DNA of 64,000 nt from Candidatus Poribacteria bacterium (GTDB taxonomy: Bacteria > Poribacteria > WGA-4E > WGA-3G): the NCBI GenBank assembly GCA_003635315.1, contig PYJD01000031.1, positions 62,001 to 126,000 on the forward strand, read 5' to 3'. Shown piece by piece: positions 27,497 to 39,400 of the stretch (positions are counted from its first letter, which is position 1; every line of letters begins with the position of its first letter). Below the pieces are notes generated by a model, which was given only the letters and a program-made list of their open reading frames with translations, did not search any database and was not told the origin of the DNA. The position numbers were made by a program, and so were the translations under genes.

Positions 27497-27893
27497 AATT
27501 AATAATGCATCTCTCAAAGACGTAACAAGTATACAATTACTTCGTTTTTTCTAATTCGATATCAATTCCTCTTGTAGGTCTGGTAGAGGAACGAAACCCG
27601 ACGAATTCCATACGCGGATTCGGTGTTGATTTGGACGAATTCCATACGCGGATTCGGCGTTGATTTGGACATGAGAACCTTTTATATATTGAAAATGTTG
27701 GGTTTCACCTACGATTTAACAACGCAAGAATACTCGTAATGTGAGCAATGTAAATAGAACTGATATTATTTTATAGACTGATTTAAGATTCTACTAACCA
27801 CTTAAGATACAAGATTAAAAATGAAGAAAAATCCACATAGCACAACTATAATATACAACTATAGCCACTAAGGAGTATCACCTTCGTAAATCC

Positions 27894-28507
27894 ATGAATT
27901 CCAAAAATATAATCATCACATTAATAATAATTTCCTTTATCACCATACCCAATCTGACCTATGCCATACGGTTTCAAACCGCACAATTTGCAGATAATGG
28001 GTATCTACAGAATGATACTATACAAAAACAAGCACAATACGATGCAGAAAAAGATGCAATACAAAATACAAATAGCCTTCTATGGTTTGGAACAGGTTTG
28101 GCTTGTTGTTTAACAACATCTTCTTGTGCCATCGTGGGTGGTATGATGGGTGGTATTATAAATCCACCCCAATTATTCAGGACGACGCGGGTGATATCTT
28201 TCTATATGACACCACACTAATAGGAAATAGTTCCAGTGCATACGAAAATGGTTGTATAGAGGAAGGATGTTTATTAGGTTCATTATTTGGTTGCCTAATT
28301 CCTCTTATAGGGGTTTACAACTATAAGATCAATCCATCACCACAAAAATTAATTGGAAAATCACCTGAATATATAGATCAATACACAAAAACCTATAAAA
28401 ATAAAAAACGATCCATACGTAGAAACATGGCAATTACAGGATTCTCTACTGGATGTTTATCCGTAGGAGTACTATTCTTTATTGCGGATTACACATACAT
28501 TCCATAA
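27894..28507 (+). pseudogene. Membrane protein gene broken by a frameshift
   Basis: Frame 1 gives a signal peptide (1-24, ending NLTYA), then a soluble part and the hydrophobic LLWFGTGLACCLTTSSCAIV segment up to INPP. From there the natural continuation is in the -1 frame (IIQDDAGDIFLYD..., a hydrophobic Gly-rich segment, LIGKSPEYIDQYTKTYKNK and a last membrane helix ending ADYTYIP). Adding one C to the CCCC run at 28167-28170 restores a single protein of about 204 residues. This could be a real mutation, a sequencing error or recoding. I do not know the family's function. Confidence 0.7.
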
Positions 28508-28575
28508 AAGATTTATAAGGCGTTTCTTCAAATAGTAAACGGTAAATCATTATTTTGAAATGGTATAATAATTCC

Positions 28576-28603
28576 TTGACGATACCCGTAAAATCTGTAG
28601 AAT
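28576..28603 (+). promoter_or_regulatory. Possible promoter giving a leaderless transcript
   Basis: TTGACG (28576-28581), 16 bp, TAGAAT (28598-28603), only 8 bp before the ATG at 28612. No ribosome-binding site is visible there, so if real the mRNA would be leaderless. Confidence 0.3.
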
Positions 28604-28611
28604 ACAACATT

Positions 28612-29754
28612 ATGAAGATAACAGCAATCCACACATTCATGGCAAACTTCGGCAGCCGTCCACGAGGTCTCATCAAGGTAGAAACCGATGAAGGTATTGA
28701 TGGATGGGGAGAAGCATATTCAACGGGTCCAGATCTCTCTGTTGAACCCATAGCGAATTATATTTTTGAGATGATTCAAGGTGAAGACCCACGCCGAATT
28801 GAATATATCATGCTAAAGTTGTTTCAACAGTTCAGATTTCCACCTGGAGGTGCAGGTCTCGCTGTTATCTCAGCAATTGACCACGCACTCTGGGACATCA
28901 GCGGAAAAGCAGCTGGATTACCTGTCTACATGCTACTCGGTGGACATGCACGAGATCGTATACGTATTTATAGAGGTATCGGTGGAAGAGATGGAATAGA
29001 GGCTGCAGACCAAGCAAGAAAACTAAACGAAGAATGGGGATTCACCGCATTTAAGACAAGTCCATATCAACTTGACCCTGATGCAGACAGATGGGGTAGA
29101 GTCTGTGATGCTGCAGCAACATACTTTGAACAAATACGACACAACACACCTGACGACTGGGAAATTGCATTTGACCCCCATGCAAAAATATTCGAACCCA
29201 TTCGTGCTTTACAACTTGCAAACGCACTTGCTCCATACGATCCCTATTTCTACGAAGAACCATTACGTCCAGAACATATTCCTGCATGGTCACGACTTCG
29301 TTCTCAAATGCAAGTTCCACTCGCTACAGGTGAATCCTTATACACCCGTTTTGAATTCCTTGATATCATAGCAGCACAAGGTGCAGATATTATTCAACCA
29401 GATGTATGTGTATGTGGTGGTCTATTAGAAATGCGGAAAATCGCAGCCATTGCCGAAGCACATTACGTTTCCATCGCACCCCATAATCCGATGGGACCTC
29501 TTGCCACAGCGGTAAACGTGCATTTTGCAGCAGCAACGCCAAACTTCAAAATCCTTGAATATCTATTACCCACAGATGCAGTGTGGAATACATGGGTAGA
29601 CGAACCCTACATGCCAAAAGATGGATACTTGGAATTACGCGACCGTCCAGGTCTTGGTGTCGAAATTAACGAAGAAGCCGTTACCGACAATGAGTATGTT
29701 CATTGGCAACGCACATGTCCAATCCGACCTGACGGGTCTACTGGGTATATTTAA
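28612..29754 (+). CDS. Enolase-superfamily dehydratase, D-galactonate dehydratase-like
   Basis: 380 residues from the ATG at 28612, where the family N-terminus MKITAIHTF begins (a TTG 57 bp upstream would add unrelated residues). The mandelate-racemase-type barrel shows the metal ligands D188, E215/E216 (YEEPL) and E241 (TGES). D188-P-H190, then D264 (QPDVCVCGG) and H291 (APHNPMGP), match the arrangement of galactonate/mannonate-type acid-sugar dehydratases. It likely dehydrates a sugar acid to a 2-keto-3-deoxy acid. A Gfo/Idh/MocA dehydrogenase follows on the same strand about 390 bp later, compatible with sugar-acid use. Exact substrate uncertain. Confidence 0.88.
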   Translation: MKITAIHTFMANFGSRPRGLIKVETDEGIDGWGEAYSTGPDLSVEPIANYIFEMIQGEDPRRIEYIMLKLFQQFRFPPGGAGLAVISAIDHALWDISGKAAGLPVYMLLGGHARDRIRIYRGIGGRDGIEAADQARKLNEEWGFTAFKTSPYQLDPDADRWGRVCDAAATYFEQIRHNTPDDWEIAFDPHAKIFEPIRALQLANALAPYDPYFYEEPLRPEHIPAWSRLRSQMQVPLATGESLYTRFEFLDIIAAQGADIIQPDVCVCGGLLEMRKIAAIAEAHYVSIAPHNPMGPLATAVNVHFAAATPNFKILEYLLPTDAVWNTWVDEPYMPKDGYLELRDRPGLGVEINEEAVTDNEYVHWQRTCPIRPDGSTGYI

Positions 29755-30147
29755 AGTAGATTAACCCTCTTCTGTAGGAGGGAACTCCGATTCCCGACTG
29801 TATTTGGGGATCGCGATTCGGAAATCGCTCCTACAAAAGAGTCCATTTTACATTCTATATAAACATTAAAGTGACGCCTATAAGCCCGACAAATGCCACA
29901 CGCGCATTTGGCGTTGATTTGGTAGGGACGAAATGTTTATAGCAAAAATGGAATACAAAATATTGAGTCCCGACAAATGCCACACGGGGAATGTCTAAAT
30001 GACATTCATACCGTTGATTTGGCGCATTTGGTGTTGATTTGGTAGGGACGGAATGTCTATATTCATTTTGGACTAAAAGATGGAAGTAGACTCATCCTTC
30101 AAACCATAGAGTGAATTGTACTAAACTAATCATAAAATGGAGAATAT
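29755..30147. other. Intergenic region with dispersed repeats
   Basis: An inverted pair around 'gaTCGCGATTCGGAAATCGCTCC' (29770-29850, related to the TAGGAGCGACC block) and two copies of the 'catttggcgttgatttggta' plus GGGACGAAATGTTTATA composite (near 29905-29945 and 30015-30060, the second as GGGACGGAATGTCTATA). No gene seen. Confidence 0.6.
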
Positions 30148-31209
30148 ATGGAACCAGTCAAATTAGGTGTTATAGGATGTGGTGTCATCGGAAGCAGACA
30201 TCTCAGCGTAGCAACAGAATCAGATCATATTGAATTGGTCGCCGCAGCAGATCTCGTAGAGTCCTACCGAGAAAGTGCTACAGCACGTTTCAATCCACCC
30301 AAAGTATACTCAAATGACATAGATCTCTTGGATGATGAAAATGTGGAAGCGGTCGTTCTTGCATTTCCAACACAATTCCGAACGGAAGTTGCCTTACGTG
30401 CCTTCGAAAGAGGAATACATGTCCTCATTGAAAAACCGATCGCAATGAACGTTGGAGAGGTCAATCAACTCATCGAAGCACGAGGGGATTTAGTATCAGG
30501 TTGTTGTTCATCCAGAAACAGATTCAACAAAGCTGCACGTCTTGCCACCCAACTTATCACATCGGGTGGATTAGGTGATCTCCGAACGGTTCACTGCCGC
30601 GCACTCAGAGGGTGTGGTAAAGAACCGGATTCCCCACGACCTGCATGGCGTTTAAAGAAAGCACTAAATGGTGGTGGTATCCTTGTTAACTGGGGATGTT
30701 ACGATATAGATTTTCTATTGGGAATTACAGGTTGGGAATTGAAACCAAAAACAGTGTTTGCTCAGACATGGACAGTACCACCTATATTTGAATCACACAT
30801 AGCTGAAGGTTCAGATGCAGAAACCCATTACAATGCTCTAATTCGATGCGAAGATGACACAACAATCACTCTTGAACGTAGTGAATTTATGGCAGCACAA
30901 TCAAGTGCGAATTGGGAAATCATCGGTTCGGAAGGTGCATTAAGGCTGAATATGGGGAATGGTGACCCTGAGAAGGTCATACGTACACAGTCAACCACTG
31001 CTGATGGTGTGAGTTCAGTTCCACTTGAAAACTCGGAAGATCTACCAGGTCCACATTACAGTGATCCATTGGCAGATTTTGCAGCGGCTATTCGGCAAGA
31101 CCGACAACCCATAACCGGATTAGAACAAGCACTTGTTGTTCAGCAAATTACCGATGGGATTTATGCTTCTGCTGAATCAGGGACATCTGTCGAAATCGCT
31201 GACCTGTAG
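30148..31209 (+). CDS. Gfo/Idh/MocA family oxidoreductase
   Basis: 353 residues. The Rossmann signature GVIGCGVIGSRH lies at about 8-19, the EKP motif at IEKPIAM (about 95-101), and the C-terminal substrate domain includes GGGILVNWGCYDIDFLLGITG, where the D-x3-H-like catalytic stretch reads C-Y-D-I-D. Likely an NAD(P)-dependent sugar or polyol dehydrogenase. It follows the galactonate-dehydratase-like gene on the same strand but is separated by a repeat-filled gap, so co-transcription is uncertain. Confidence 0.9.
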   Translation: MEPVKLGVIGCGVIGSRHLSVATESDHIELVAAADLVESYRESATARFNPPKVYSNDIDLLDDENVEAVVLAFPTQFRTEVALRAFERGIHVLIEKPIAMNVGEVNQLIEARGDLVSGCCSSRNRFNKAARLATQLITSGGLGDLRTVHCRALRGCGKEPDSPRPAWRLKKALNGGGILVNWGCYDIDFLLGITGWELKPKTVFAQTWTVPPIFESHIAEGSDAETHYNALIRCEDDTTITLERSEFMAAQSSANWEIIGSEGALRLNMGNGDPEKVIRTQSTTADGVSSVPLENSEDLPGPHYSDPLADFAAAIRQDRQPITGLEQALVVQQITDGIYASAESGTSVEIADL

Positions 31210-31654
31210 TTATGAATCCTAAGATAACACAAAAGGATTCTCCAATCATATTTAGGTAATTTCTACCCTCTTGTAGGTTGGGTTGAGGAACGAAACCCAT
31301 AGGTATAAATTAAGCACCCTTTCCCACCCCCGGTAGGTTCGGTTTGTAACCGAACCTATAGGGTCAATTTCAGGAAAAACAACCGTTGTAACCCCAGACC
31401 TGGTAGGAGCGGTTTGGAACCGCTCCGGATTTTAGAGATCAACCTTGTATACCACAAAACCCTTTTAAGTCTTGTGTCCCAGGAAGTTTAATTATAGAAA
31501 CCTTCTCCTGTCTGGTAGGATGGGTATAAACCCTGTGAATCAACGCCGAATCCGCGTATGGAATTCGTCCAAATCAATGGTATGAATGCCATTTAGGCAT
31601 TCACCGGGTTCCAAACCGAACCTACCATGTCAGGGAAATGTGCTAAATTAACAC
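31210..31654. other. Repeat-rich convergent intergenic region
   Basis: Contains 'gtaggttgggttgaggaacg' (near 31273), a GGTAGGTTCGGTTTGTAACC unit (31332-31351) with downstream GGTCAATTT, a 'GGAGCGGTTTGGAACCGCTCC' palindrome near 31406, and inverted fragments near 31530-31625. It separates two convergent genes, where such hairpins could end transcription on both strands. No gene seen. Confidence 0.6.
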
Positions 31655-33280
31655 CTATGGATGGGGTTCACCTGCTTTCGGTTTCGCCTTTGGTGCATTA
31701 GATTCCTCACCAAAACGTATATGCACAGCAGCACCTGGGGCATGTTCCTTACCATAGATAGCATGTTTAATTCCCCAGAATAACAAGGATGTTCCCACCA
31801 AAATTCCTATACCCCATATCGGTAAATACATTAACCAATCAGAGAATGAAAACTCACTACCTGTCTGTTTTGAAATCAGATGTGGACCGATCGTAACCAA
31901 TACGGTACATAATATTGCATTAAAGGCAATTGTTCCTTCCGTAATCATCCGTCCAGCACTAAAGTTAGTTAATGCACGCTCAAAATTAAAGATGACAATC
32001 CACCATAAGAATATCAGATATAACAACTGTCCCTTCCCAACCCAACTCTCAGGAATAAAGGGAAGAGGGTTCTTAAGATGAAACGTCAATATGGCAACCA
32101 AGGCAATCCCTAAACCGATATAGAAAAGTTCAAACCAACCTATCCATCCACGGGTATGTCGAAACCAACCGACCACAGGGATTCTAAACATCTTATCCGT
32201 AATTGAATCTACAATATCTACCCAAGTCTGTGCGGCTTTTCTATAGTTCAAATAGGTCAAAGCTATTACCACACAAAAAACGGAGAATATTTCTACCCAC
32301 CTTGGAAATACAGGTTCCATATTCAATACTGGTGTTCGGTTAATCAGAAATCCAAATGCAACAGCAATACCTATACCAAAAAGAAATCCCTGCGTCTGCT
32401 CCATCACACTATGCCAATTCGTACTCCGACCTGTACGAATACCAATCATCTTTAGTAATTGTCCAAATGAAAATGCTACGCCACCTGTTATACCTGTTAG
32501 GATGGTTGCAAATGCCAAACCCCCAAGATTATACTGCCAACAAAATACCAGTAACCCTGCCACCATACCTACACAACCAGACCAATTATCTCCGCGTGGT
32601 GGTGTCATACGTAGTTTAAATACATTGACTAATAGCAAAAATCCTATAAACCACCCAACTCCCATATACAGGATAAGTGCAGTGGCGATATCAATTCCAC
32701 CACGAAATAGGATGACAATTACAGCAGAGACAATAGCAACTAAGGCTGCAACCCAATCGGTGTCAAACCAATACAATGGACTCTCGTGACGTTCCATTCG
32801 TTGCGTTGCAAGAATACGATCTATTAGCACTGCCTGTAACGACCAACCAGCAAACACTACACATACTGGTGTAAAAAAGAGTGTTAAGGCTGGTGTAGAT
32901 TGGGTATGTTCAACACTTGCAAGAAACGCTGGCAGTGCCGTTCCTGCTCCACCAAGTGCAGCCCAAAGAAAACCGATAACAAATAAATTAGCAAACCCAT
33001 ATAATACTGTCTTGGATTGTGGTGAATGAGAATATCCCACAACCATCATATACGACATACTTCCACCGAATGACCACCCTATTGCCCCGAATAAAGCAAA
33101 AAAGTGTACATATCTATACCAATCTTCTCGTCCCGACAAAAGTACAATTGCAATTGCTGTCAATGCTCCCGGAAGAGCAGCACCATATTCATGTCCAAAA
33201 TTTCCTCTGATCCCCCATCCCACACAGAGTGATAATCCACACAAAATCACAAATTCCCACGGAAGAGATACTAAATCCAT
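31655..33280 (-). CDS. Large polytopic membrane protein of unknown function
   Basis: 541 residues with roughly 12-14 membrane helices and a short charged, Pro/Lys-rich cytoplasmic tail (EESNAPKAKPKAGEPHP). Notable motifs are the N-terminal CVGWGIRGNFGHEYGAALPG, IGWSFGGSMSYMMVVGYSHS and the later WNxxxxTQG-like NWHSVMEQTQGFLFG. I recall similar proteins in Planctomycetes and Poribacteria but cannot name a characterised family. Gly-rich helices suggest a transporter or channel, which is only an inference. It is the only gene on the minus strand in its neighbourhood. Confidence 0.75.
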   Translation of the reverse strand: MDLVSLPWEFVILCGLSLCVGWGIRGNFGHEYGAALPGALTAIAIVLLSGREDWYRYVHFFALFGAIGWSFGGSMSYMMVVGYSHSPQSKTVLYGFANLFVIGFLWAALGGAGTALPAFLASVEHTQSTPALTLFFTPVCVVFAGWSLQAVLIDRILATQRMERHESPLYWFDTDWVAALVAIVSAVIVILFRGGIDIATALILYMGVGWFIGFLLLVNVFKLRMTPPRGDNWSGCVGMVAGLLVFCWQYNLGGLAFATILTGITGGVAFSFGQLLKMIGIRTGRSTNWHSVMEQTQGFLFGIGIAVAFGFLINRTPVLNMEPVFPRWVEIFSVFCVVIALTYLNYRKAAQTWVDIVDSITDKMFRIPVVGWFRHTRGWIGWFELFYIGLGIALVAILTFHLKNPLPFIPESWVGKGQLLYLIFLWWIVIFNFERALTNFSAGRMITEGTIAFNAILCTVLVTIGPHLISKQTGSEFSFSDWLMYLPIWGIGILVGTSLLFWGIKHAIYGKEHAPGAAVHIRFGEESNAPKAKPKAGEPHP

Positions 33281-33491
33281 GACAAACCCCTTTATGTAGT
33301 ATTGTAATTATTCCCATAGACTTGCTAACAGAATACCTAATCTTTTCTATTATGATGGTTCTTAGGTTTGTTGTCAACAATAGTTACATCAATCATCAAA
33401 CCTACACATCATATTCACTCAATGTAAACCAGAAACTTTCTTTTCCGTTACACTACTATCAAAAAACAGTCATTAATTGGAGCACACACTT

Positions 33492-36400
33492 TTGCAGCCA
33501 AAGTACACACTTTGTATTATACTATTCCTTCTCATCGGAATTCTCGTTACTGCCTATCCCGCCCACACAGCAAATAAAGAAGAAAATAACGAACCCACAC
33601 AACAGGAGACAACATCCTCTGAAGCTCCTAACAACAAAGAGAATCCATTTGATCCTCCAATTAAAAAAGATGAATGGAAACAAGAAGATACCGATACCGA
33701 TAAAACTGATGATGAAGAAACATCTGATGTTGATTCAGTTATTTCTCCACGTCGACAAATCTTAATACCCTATTTTGACACATTAAGAAGATGGAAGTAT
33801 TCACCAAATTTCGGTGATTTATCCAAACTATACGACTGGAAACCTCGCCAAGTAAAAGATACGAAAGGTATAGATCTGCCAATGGATTCTAACCTCACAA
33901 TCACAGGTTTTCAATCCGTAACTATTGAGGCAAATAAAACACACTATTTTGGTGAAGGAGATATTAACAGGTATGGTGGATATGGCTATGGTAGTTATGG
34001 TAGTGGATACGGTTCCGGTCTTGATCTGGGTCTATCATCTTCATACGGCTATGAGGATTTCGGATATAGTGGCGGTGGATTCGGTGGTGGATATGACAGT
34101 TTTGGTTCAAGTTATGGAGGTGGGTACGGAAGTGGATACAGTAGTTTTGGTAGAGGTGGTGTACCAAGAGCAAGCGGTATCAACATTCGGCAACAACAGA
34201 AAATTGGATTGCATGGGCGTGTCGGTGAACGGACACATATTGCTGTAGACTATAACGCAGGAGATGCATTTGGGGGTGGATACGGTGGCTACGGCGGTGG
34301 ATACGGTAGTTATGGTGGTGGATATGGTCTTGGAGGAGCCAAAGAACAAAAAATAAAAATCTGGTATGAAGGGAAACCAAATGAATTCATACAGACAATT
34401 TCATTTGGTGATATCACGCTTAGTCTGCCAAATACGCGATTTTTAAATATTAACAGAAACCTGTTCGGTCTTGAAGGGGTCTTTGAGTATAAGAATACTC
34501 GATTGACTGCCTTTGGTTCCAGAAGTAAAGGTGTACGTGAGGTACGAACCTTCCGAGGACAATCCCGTAGAGCTGGTTTTGGATACGGACCCCGCGGAAT
34601 CCAGATTGCTGATGGCAACTACGTTCAGAACAGATATTATTTAGTTCATAAGGGTGAGGATGGACTTTTACATCAGGCATACCTCCCGATTAAATCAGGG
34701 AGTGTCGAGATTTATATTGATGATAACGTGGTTGGCAATAACCAAGGTGGAAAAAGAACAAGTCAAGGATACTTCAATCCTCAGTTTCCAGGGCAAGATT
34801 ATAACATAGATTATGAAACCGGTGAAATCGAATTCCTTACTTCAATTGCAGCTAATTATACTGTAGTCGTTGCATACGAATACATAGGGGATGGTGGAGG
34901 AAGTGTAGGAAATCCAGGCAATGTCTTTGCAGATGAGAATGGTGACGGTTCTATTGATGAAGAAGGTGAAGAGATCGGATATGTGAAACTTAAAGAGAAA
35001 GGGTTTCGCGGAACAACGGCTGATAATGTGTATTATCTTGGAAATCGAAACATTAACCCGAGAGATTTTCAATTAACGATCATACGGCAAGGTGAAAGTG
35101 AGACCTTTCAAACTGAAAATGGACTTGTACCCTACATTGAAATCTTTGGATTAGATCAGAATAGAGATGGGATCGTCGATCCACAGTTTATTGACTATGA
35201 TAGAGGGATACTCCGATTTCCAAACTTACACTCCTTTCAAATTAATGATCCCACCAATCCATACTTCAAATATCGGGATTCCATAAACAATAACGCGATT
35301 TACCAAGAATCACTTAGAAACACAGACCAAATCTACTCTATTGTCGCTGACTATTCATATCAATCGGAGACCTACTATGTTGGACCATTTGTTATACCAG
35401 ATAGTGAAACCGTTCGTAGAAATGGTCGATTATTAACCCGCAACACCGATTACCAGATGATTTATGAGACGGGATCTATCCGTTTCTTCACGGAATTGGA
35501 TGAATTTGACGAAATCGTGGTCGAATTTGAGAAAACACCTTTCGGTGGTGGAGCACAACAGGTTGTTACTGGTTTGTGGTTTGATTATACACATAAACCT
35601 AAACCCAAATCACCGAAGGAGCAGAATCTTGAAGATCGGTTCAATCGCTTAGGTGGAATACAAAGTAGACAGAACGGTTTCGATGATAACAATCTCATAG
35701 GAGATACATTTTCAAACAATTTTCCAAATACAGGTTCACGCAGAAATACTGGTTTTGGCAGATCAGGTCTTGGAAGTGGTAGGTTCGGTAGTGGAATTGA
35801 TGGGGGTTTTGGTAGTGGTGGATATAGCAGTTTTGGCAGTTACGGTGGTCGTTCGCGAATAGGACCAAGTTATTACGGTGGTTATGGAACAGGTATGAAC
35901 TACTTCAATCCTGTCTATCAAAAAGGATTCAATATATCTACAGGATATATACTCACTACTGGACAGAAACCAGCGGAAATCCCAAATGTTAATGAAGTGC
36001 CAAACAGACTACAAGCCTTTAATATCAATACAAGCTTCGGTAGAGAATTCAATTTAGCCTGGTTGATTAATCCATTACCTTTTGTTCAAGTAAACAATTT
36101 TCCATTATCCATAGACTTTAGTGGGGAATCTGCATACTCCCATAATAATCCTAACAGTATCGGGGTAGCTCTCATTGACAGTATGGAAGGCGTTAAGCAA
36201 ACTACCACGATTCCAACATTAAAATATAATTGGAAACCCAGTAGTATACCTTTTGTTCCGGAAACACCTCCATCTGGCGTACAAACACACGATTACCATG
36301 TTATCCCAACACTTGAGAATAGAACACTATTCAAGGTGGTGTTAAAAGATAGAGAAGAAGCAGAAGCCGTTGGTAACTATATGCGAAACCGTGATGTTCC

Positions 36401-39400
36401 CGCTTCTTCTATACAACCACTCTCTCTATCTACTGAAGAAAGATTGATTATGGAAATAGGCTATGATTTTACTGATGTAATTCAAGAATGGGGTGGATTT
36501 TCAAATGGTCTTTCCAATTCTGGTGTTGATTACTCTGAACGCGGTTTTGTAGAAATGTGGTTACGGGTACAGGGAGACGAAGATGTAACACTATACCTAA
36601 ATCTTGGTGCAGTCAGTGAGGATACCGATGCAGATGGCCGTCTTGATAGTGAAGATCTACCACAAGGATTAGAAGACACTAACGGAGATAGTGTGATAGA
36701 TGCACTGGATCTCGATCTTGAAAATCTTCCGGATGCGTATCGATATCGTGGTAACGGGGGTTTGGATACAGGTGAAGATGTCGGATGGACTTATGATAGT
36801 CCTTTTGAATCGGTTTCGTTTGGAGCAGACAATCAGATATTAGATAGTGAAGATCTAAACGGTGATGGAGTACTTGATAGTGTAGACGCGTATTTTCAAC
36901 TGGCTATTCCTCTAAATAAAATACCAAACGAATGGATAAAAGGTGAAAATAAAAATGGATGGACATTCCTAAGTATCCCCTTAACAGAATTTGTTCCTGA
37001 AGGATCACGTTTACCAAGTCTTGTATTTGTGCAGCATTTCCGTCTTTGGCTCATGAAGAATCGACCCGGTAGTGTTAAGGGCACATTTCAATGGGCTTCC
37101 ATTGAAATTGTAGGCAATAAATGGGAACAGGGTGTCGTCACACAAACGGCTTCAACATCTGAAGCAAGTCTTTCTGAACAACAGGTTATAGAAGACACTG
37201 TGGAGAAGTTCATTGTAGGAACAAAAGATAACTTTAGTTATGATGATTATCAGAGTGCATATTTGGAGATTGAAGATGACGAACTTTTTAAGAAACTCCA
37301 TCCATTCACTGCAACATCTCTCGGATTTCAAACACAGTATCAAAGAGAACAAACACTTAGTTTGGAGTATTTCCTATTCCCCGATTCCTACGGTATAACA
37401 TCAAGACAATTAAAAGGGTTCACACAAAGTGAAGGACAAGACTTTAGTCAACACGACACACTAAGACTGTGGTTATATGGCGATAAGAGCCACACAACCT
37501 TTATTCTGCAACTCGCACCGAATGTACGTACCGGATACCGTAGTTCTTTCTATAGTTCTGATCCATTCCTGAATCAACCCCAACAAGAAGAGGATGTTAA
37601 CATATTTGAAAACCTTAAAGATTACTATGAGTACACTATTCCCATCGATTTTGATGGTTGGAAATTGATTGAAATTAACTTGAAAGATGAAAAAGCTAAC
37701 GAATATCCAGATAGGGTGCAAAATTTGGAAACCGGGACAGGTGTAATTCAAAACCAACAAGCAACACCTATTCCAGTTGGACCGGATGGACACCCAGATG
37801 GATTCATAGTTAGAGGAACTGGAACATCAACAAGTCGCTCCCAACTATCAATAAAAAATATCGGAGGCATATTACTCGGTATACGGAACGAAACTGATAG
37901 AGAAGTAAGTGGTGAGGTATGGGTAAATGAAATACACCTTGGGGACCCACTTGTCCGTTCTGGATGGGCACGTAGGGGGAATATGTCTGTATCACTCGGG
38001 AGACTGCTAAATCTACGCGGCGGTTATGCAAGCCAGGATAAAGATTTTGAGAGTGGTGCTGGAGAAATCGGTCGACAAAGATTATCATCACGGGGTTACA
38101 GCACAACCAATAACGACTACAACCTTGATGCAGATGTTACAATCTTTAGATGGTTGCCAATCCGATATTCTATACGCGAACAAGAATCAGAGACAGAAGC
38201 TCTCCGGGGTAGTTACAGTTCTTATCAAAGCGGCAAAAGTGAAACCCATAATCGGGATATGTCGGTTCAATTTAACAGAAACCCGTTTCCAAATCTTGGT
38301 TTTGCCTATAACTTCCAAGACTTTTGGAACGAACGTCAAGGCACTCAGATTAGTCATTTGTATACCGGTTCAGTTCGTTATGATATAGGACAGAAAATTG
38401 GATTCAATGTTCAATACAGACATGAGGACATCATCGCAAAACCGGAGGAAGCAACCGATACATCCGGTTCTTCATCATCGTTTTATAGCTACGGATACGG
38501 TAGAAATCGTGATGAAAAAACTGACAGCGGATCCATAACCTTAAACATCAATCCTATCAGTGCCTTTAGTCTGAATCCAAGTTATGACGTTAGACGGACA
38601 CTTGAGAGACGTAATCCCAACCGAACCCAATCCACATTTTCTTCAATTAATTTCGCAAATAAAACGAATGTATCAGATGCTAATACTGAGGAAGAAAGTG
38701 AAGAAGTTCCTGGTTTTTCTTTAGCCCAAAGGGAACACAGACTGTCATTGACACCTCGACTGAATCGTGATCTTTTAGGATTACGACCTACTGTAACAAG
38801 TCGTGTGAGTTTCCGGGAGAACTGGTTCACGACACAAAAAGATGCATCTCTCATTGGAAACGTAAGTGTCGGTTTAAACCTACGGATTCAGAAATGGTTT
38901 TCATGGTTAATTCCCAAACCAAAAACTGAACCCCAAATGGAAGGTGTACCCCAAGCAGATGGAGTAAAACAAGAAAAGACTTCTATACAATCTAAAACTC
39001 CAACTGCAAGTTCTGTTGAACAGTTGAGGAAATCTAACATTAATGAATCACAAATTCAAACAGCAATAGAAGAACAGGGAGATTGGATTAGTAGAGACAA
39101 AGCAGATATTTCTACAGGGCAAGGAGCACCAGTTCCACAAGTCAAAGAAGGACTTTTCGGAAGAATCATCAATACATTCTCAATTAGTACAAATGCAAAC
39201 TTTTCTGCATCAGAATCCTATAGGCAACTGGAAAACGGACAAGATTTATTGGATATTTGGAATCTTGAGGATGATGCTGAAGAACGCACGAATTCACGCA
39301 AAAGCAACAGGTACAATCTAAGAACTTCAGTGGATCCATGGAGTTGGGTTTCAATCGGTACCAGCATAATTACTTCGGACTCCTTTCGAAAGAGTTATGC

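Larger units (their letters stand above)
26426..27893. other. Long AT-rich intergenic region
   Basis: Begins with 'atccgcgattcagacaaa'-type filler seen in other gaps. It then holds the palindromic motif at 27381-27414, a minus-strand terminator-like hairpin at 27139-27159, a promoter-like pair at 27467-27496, and two copies of 'ccatacgcggattcggtgtt' near 27608 and 27643. Small open frames here have no coding character. Confidence 0.55.
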
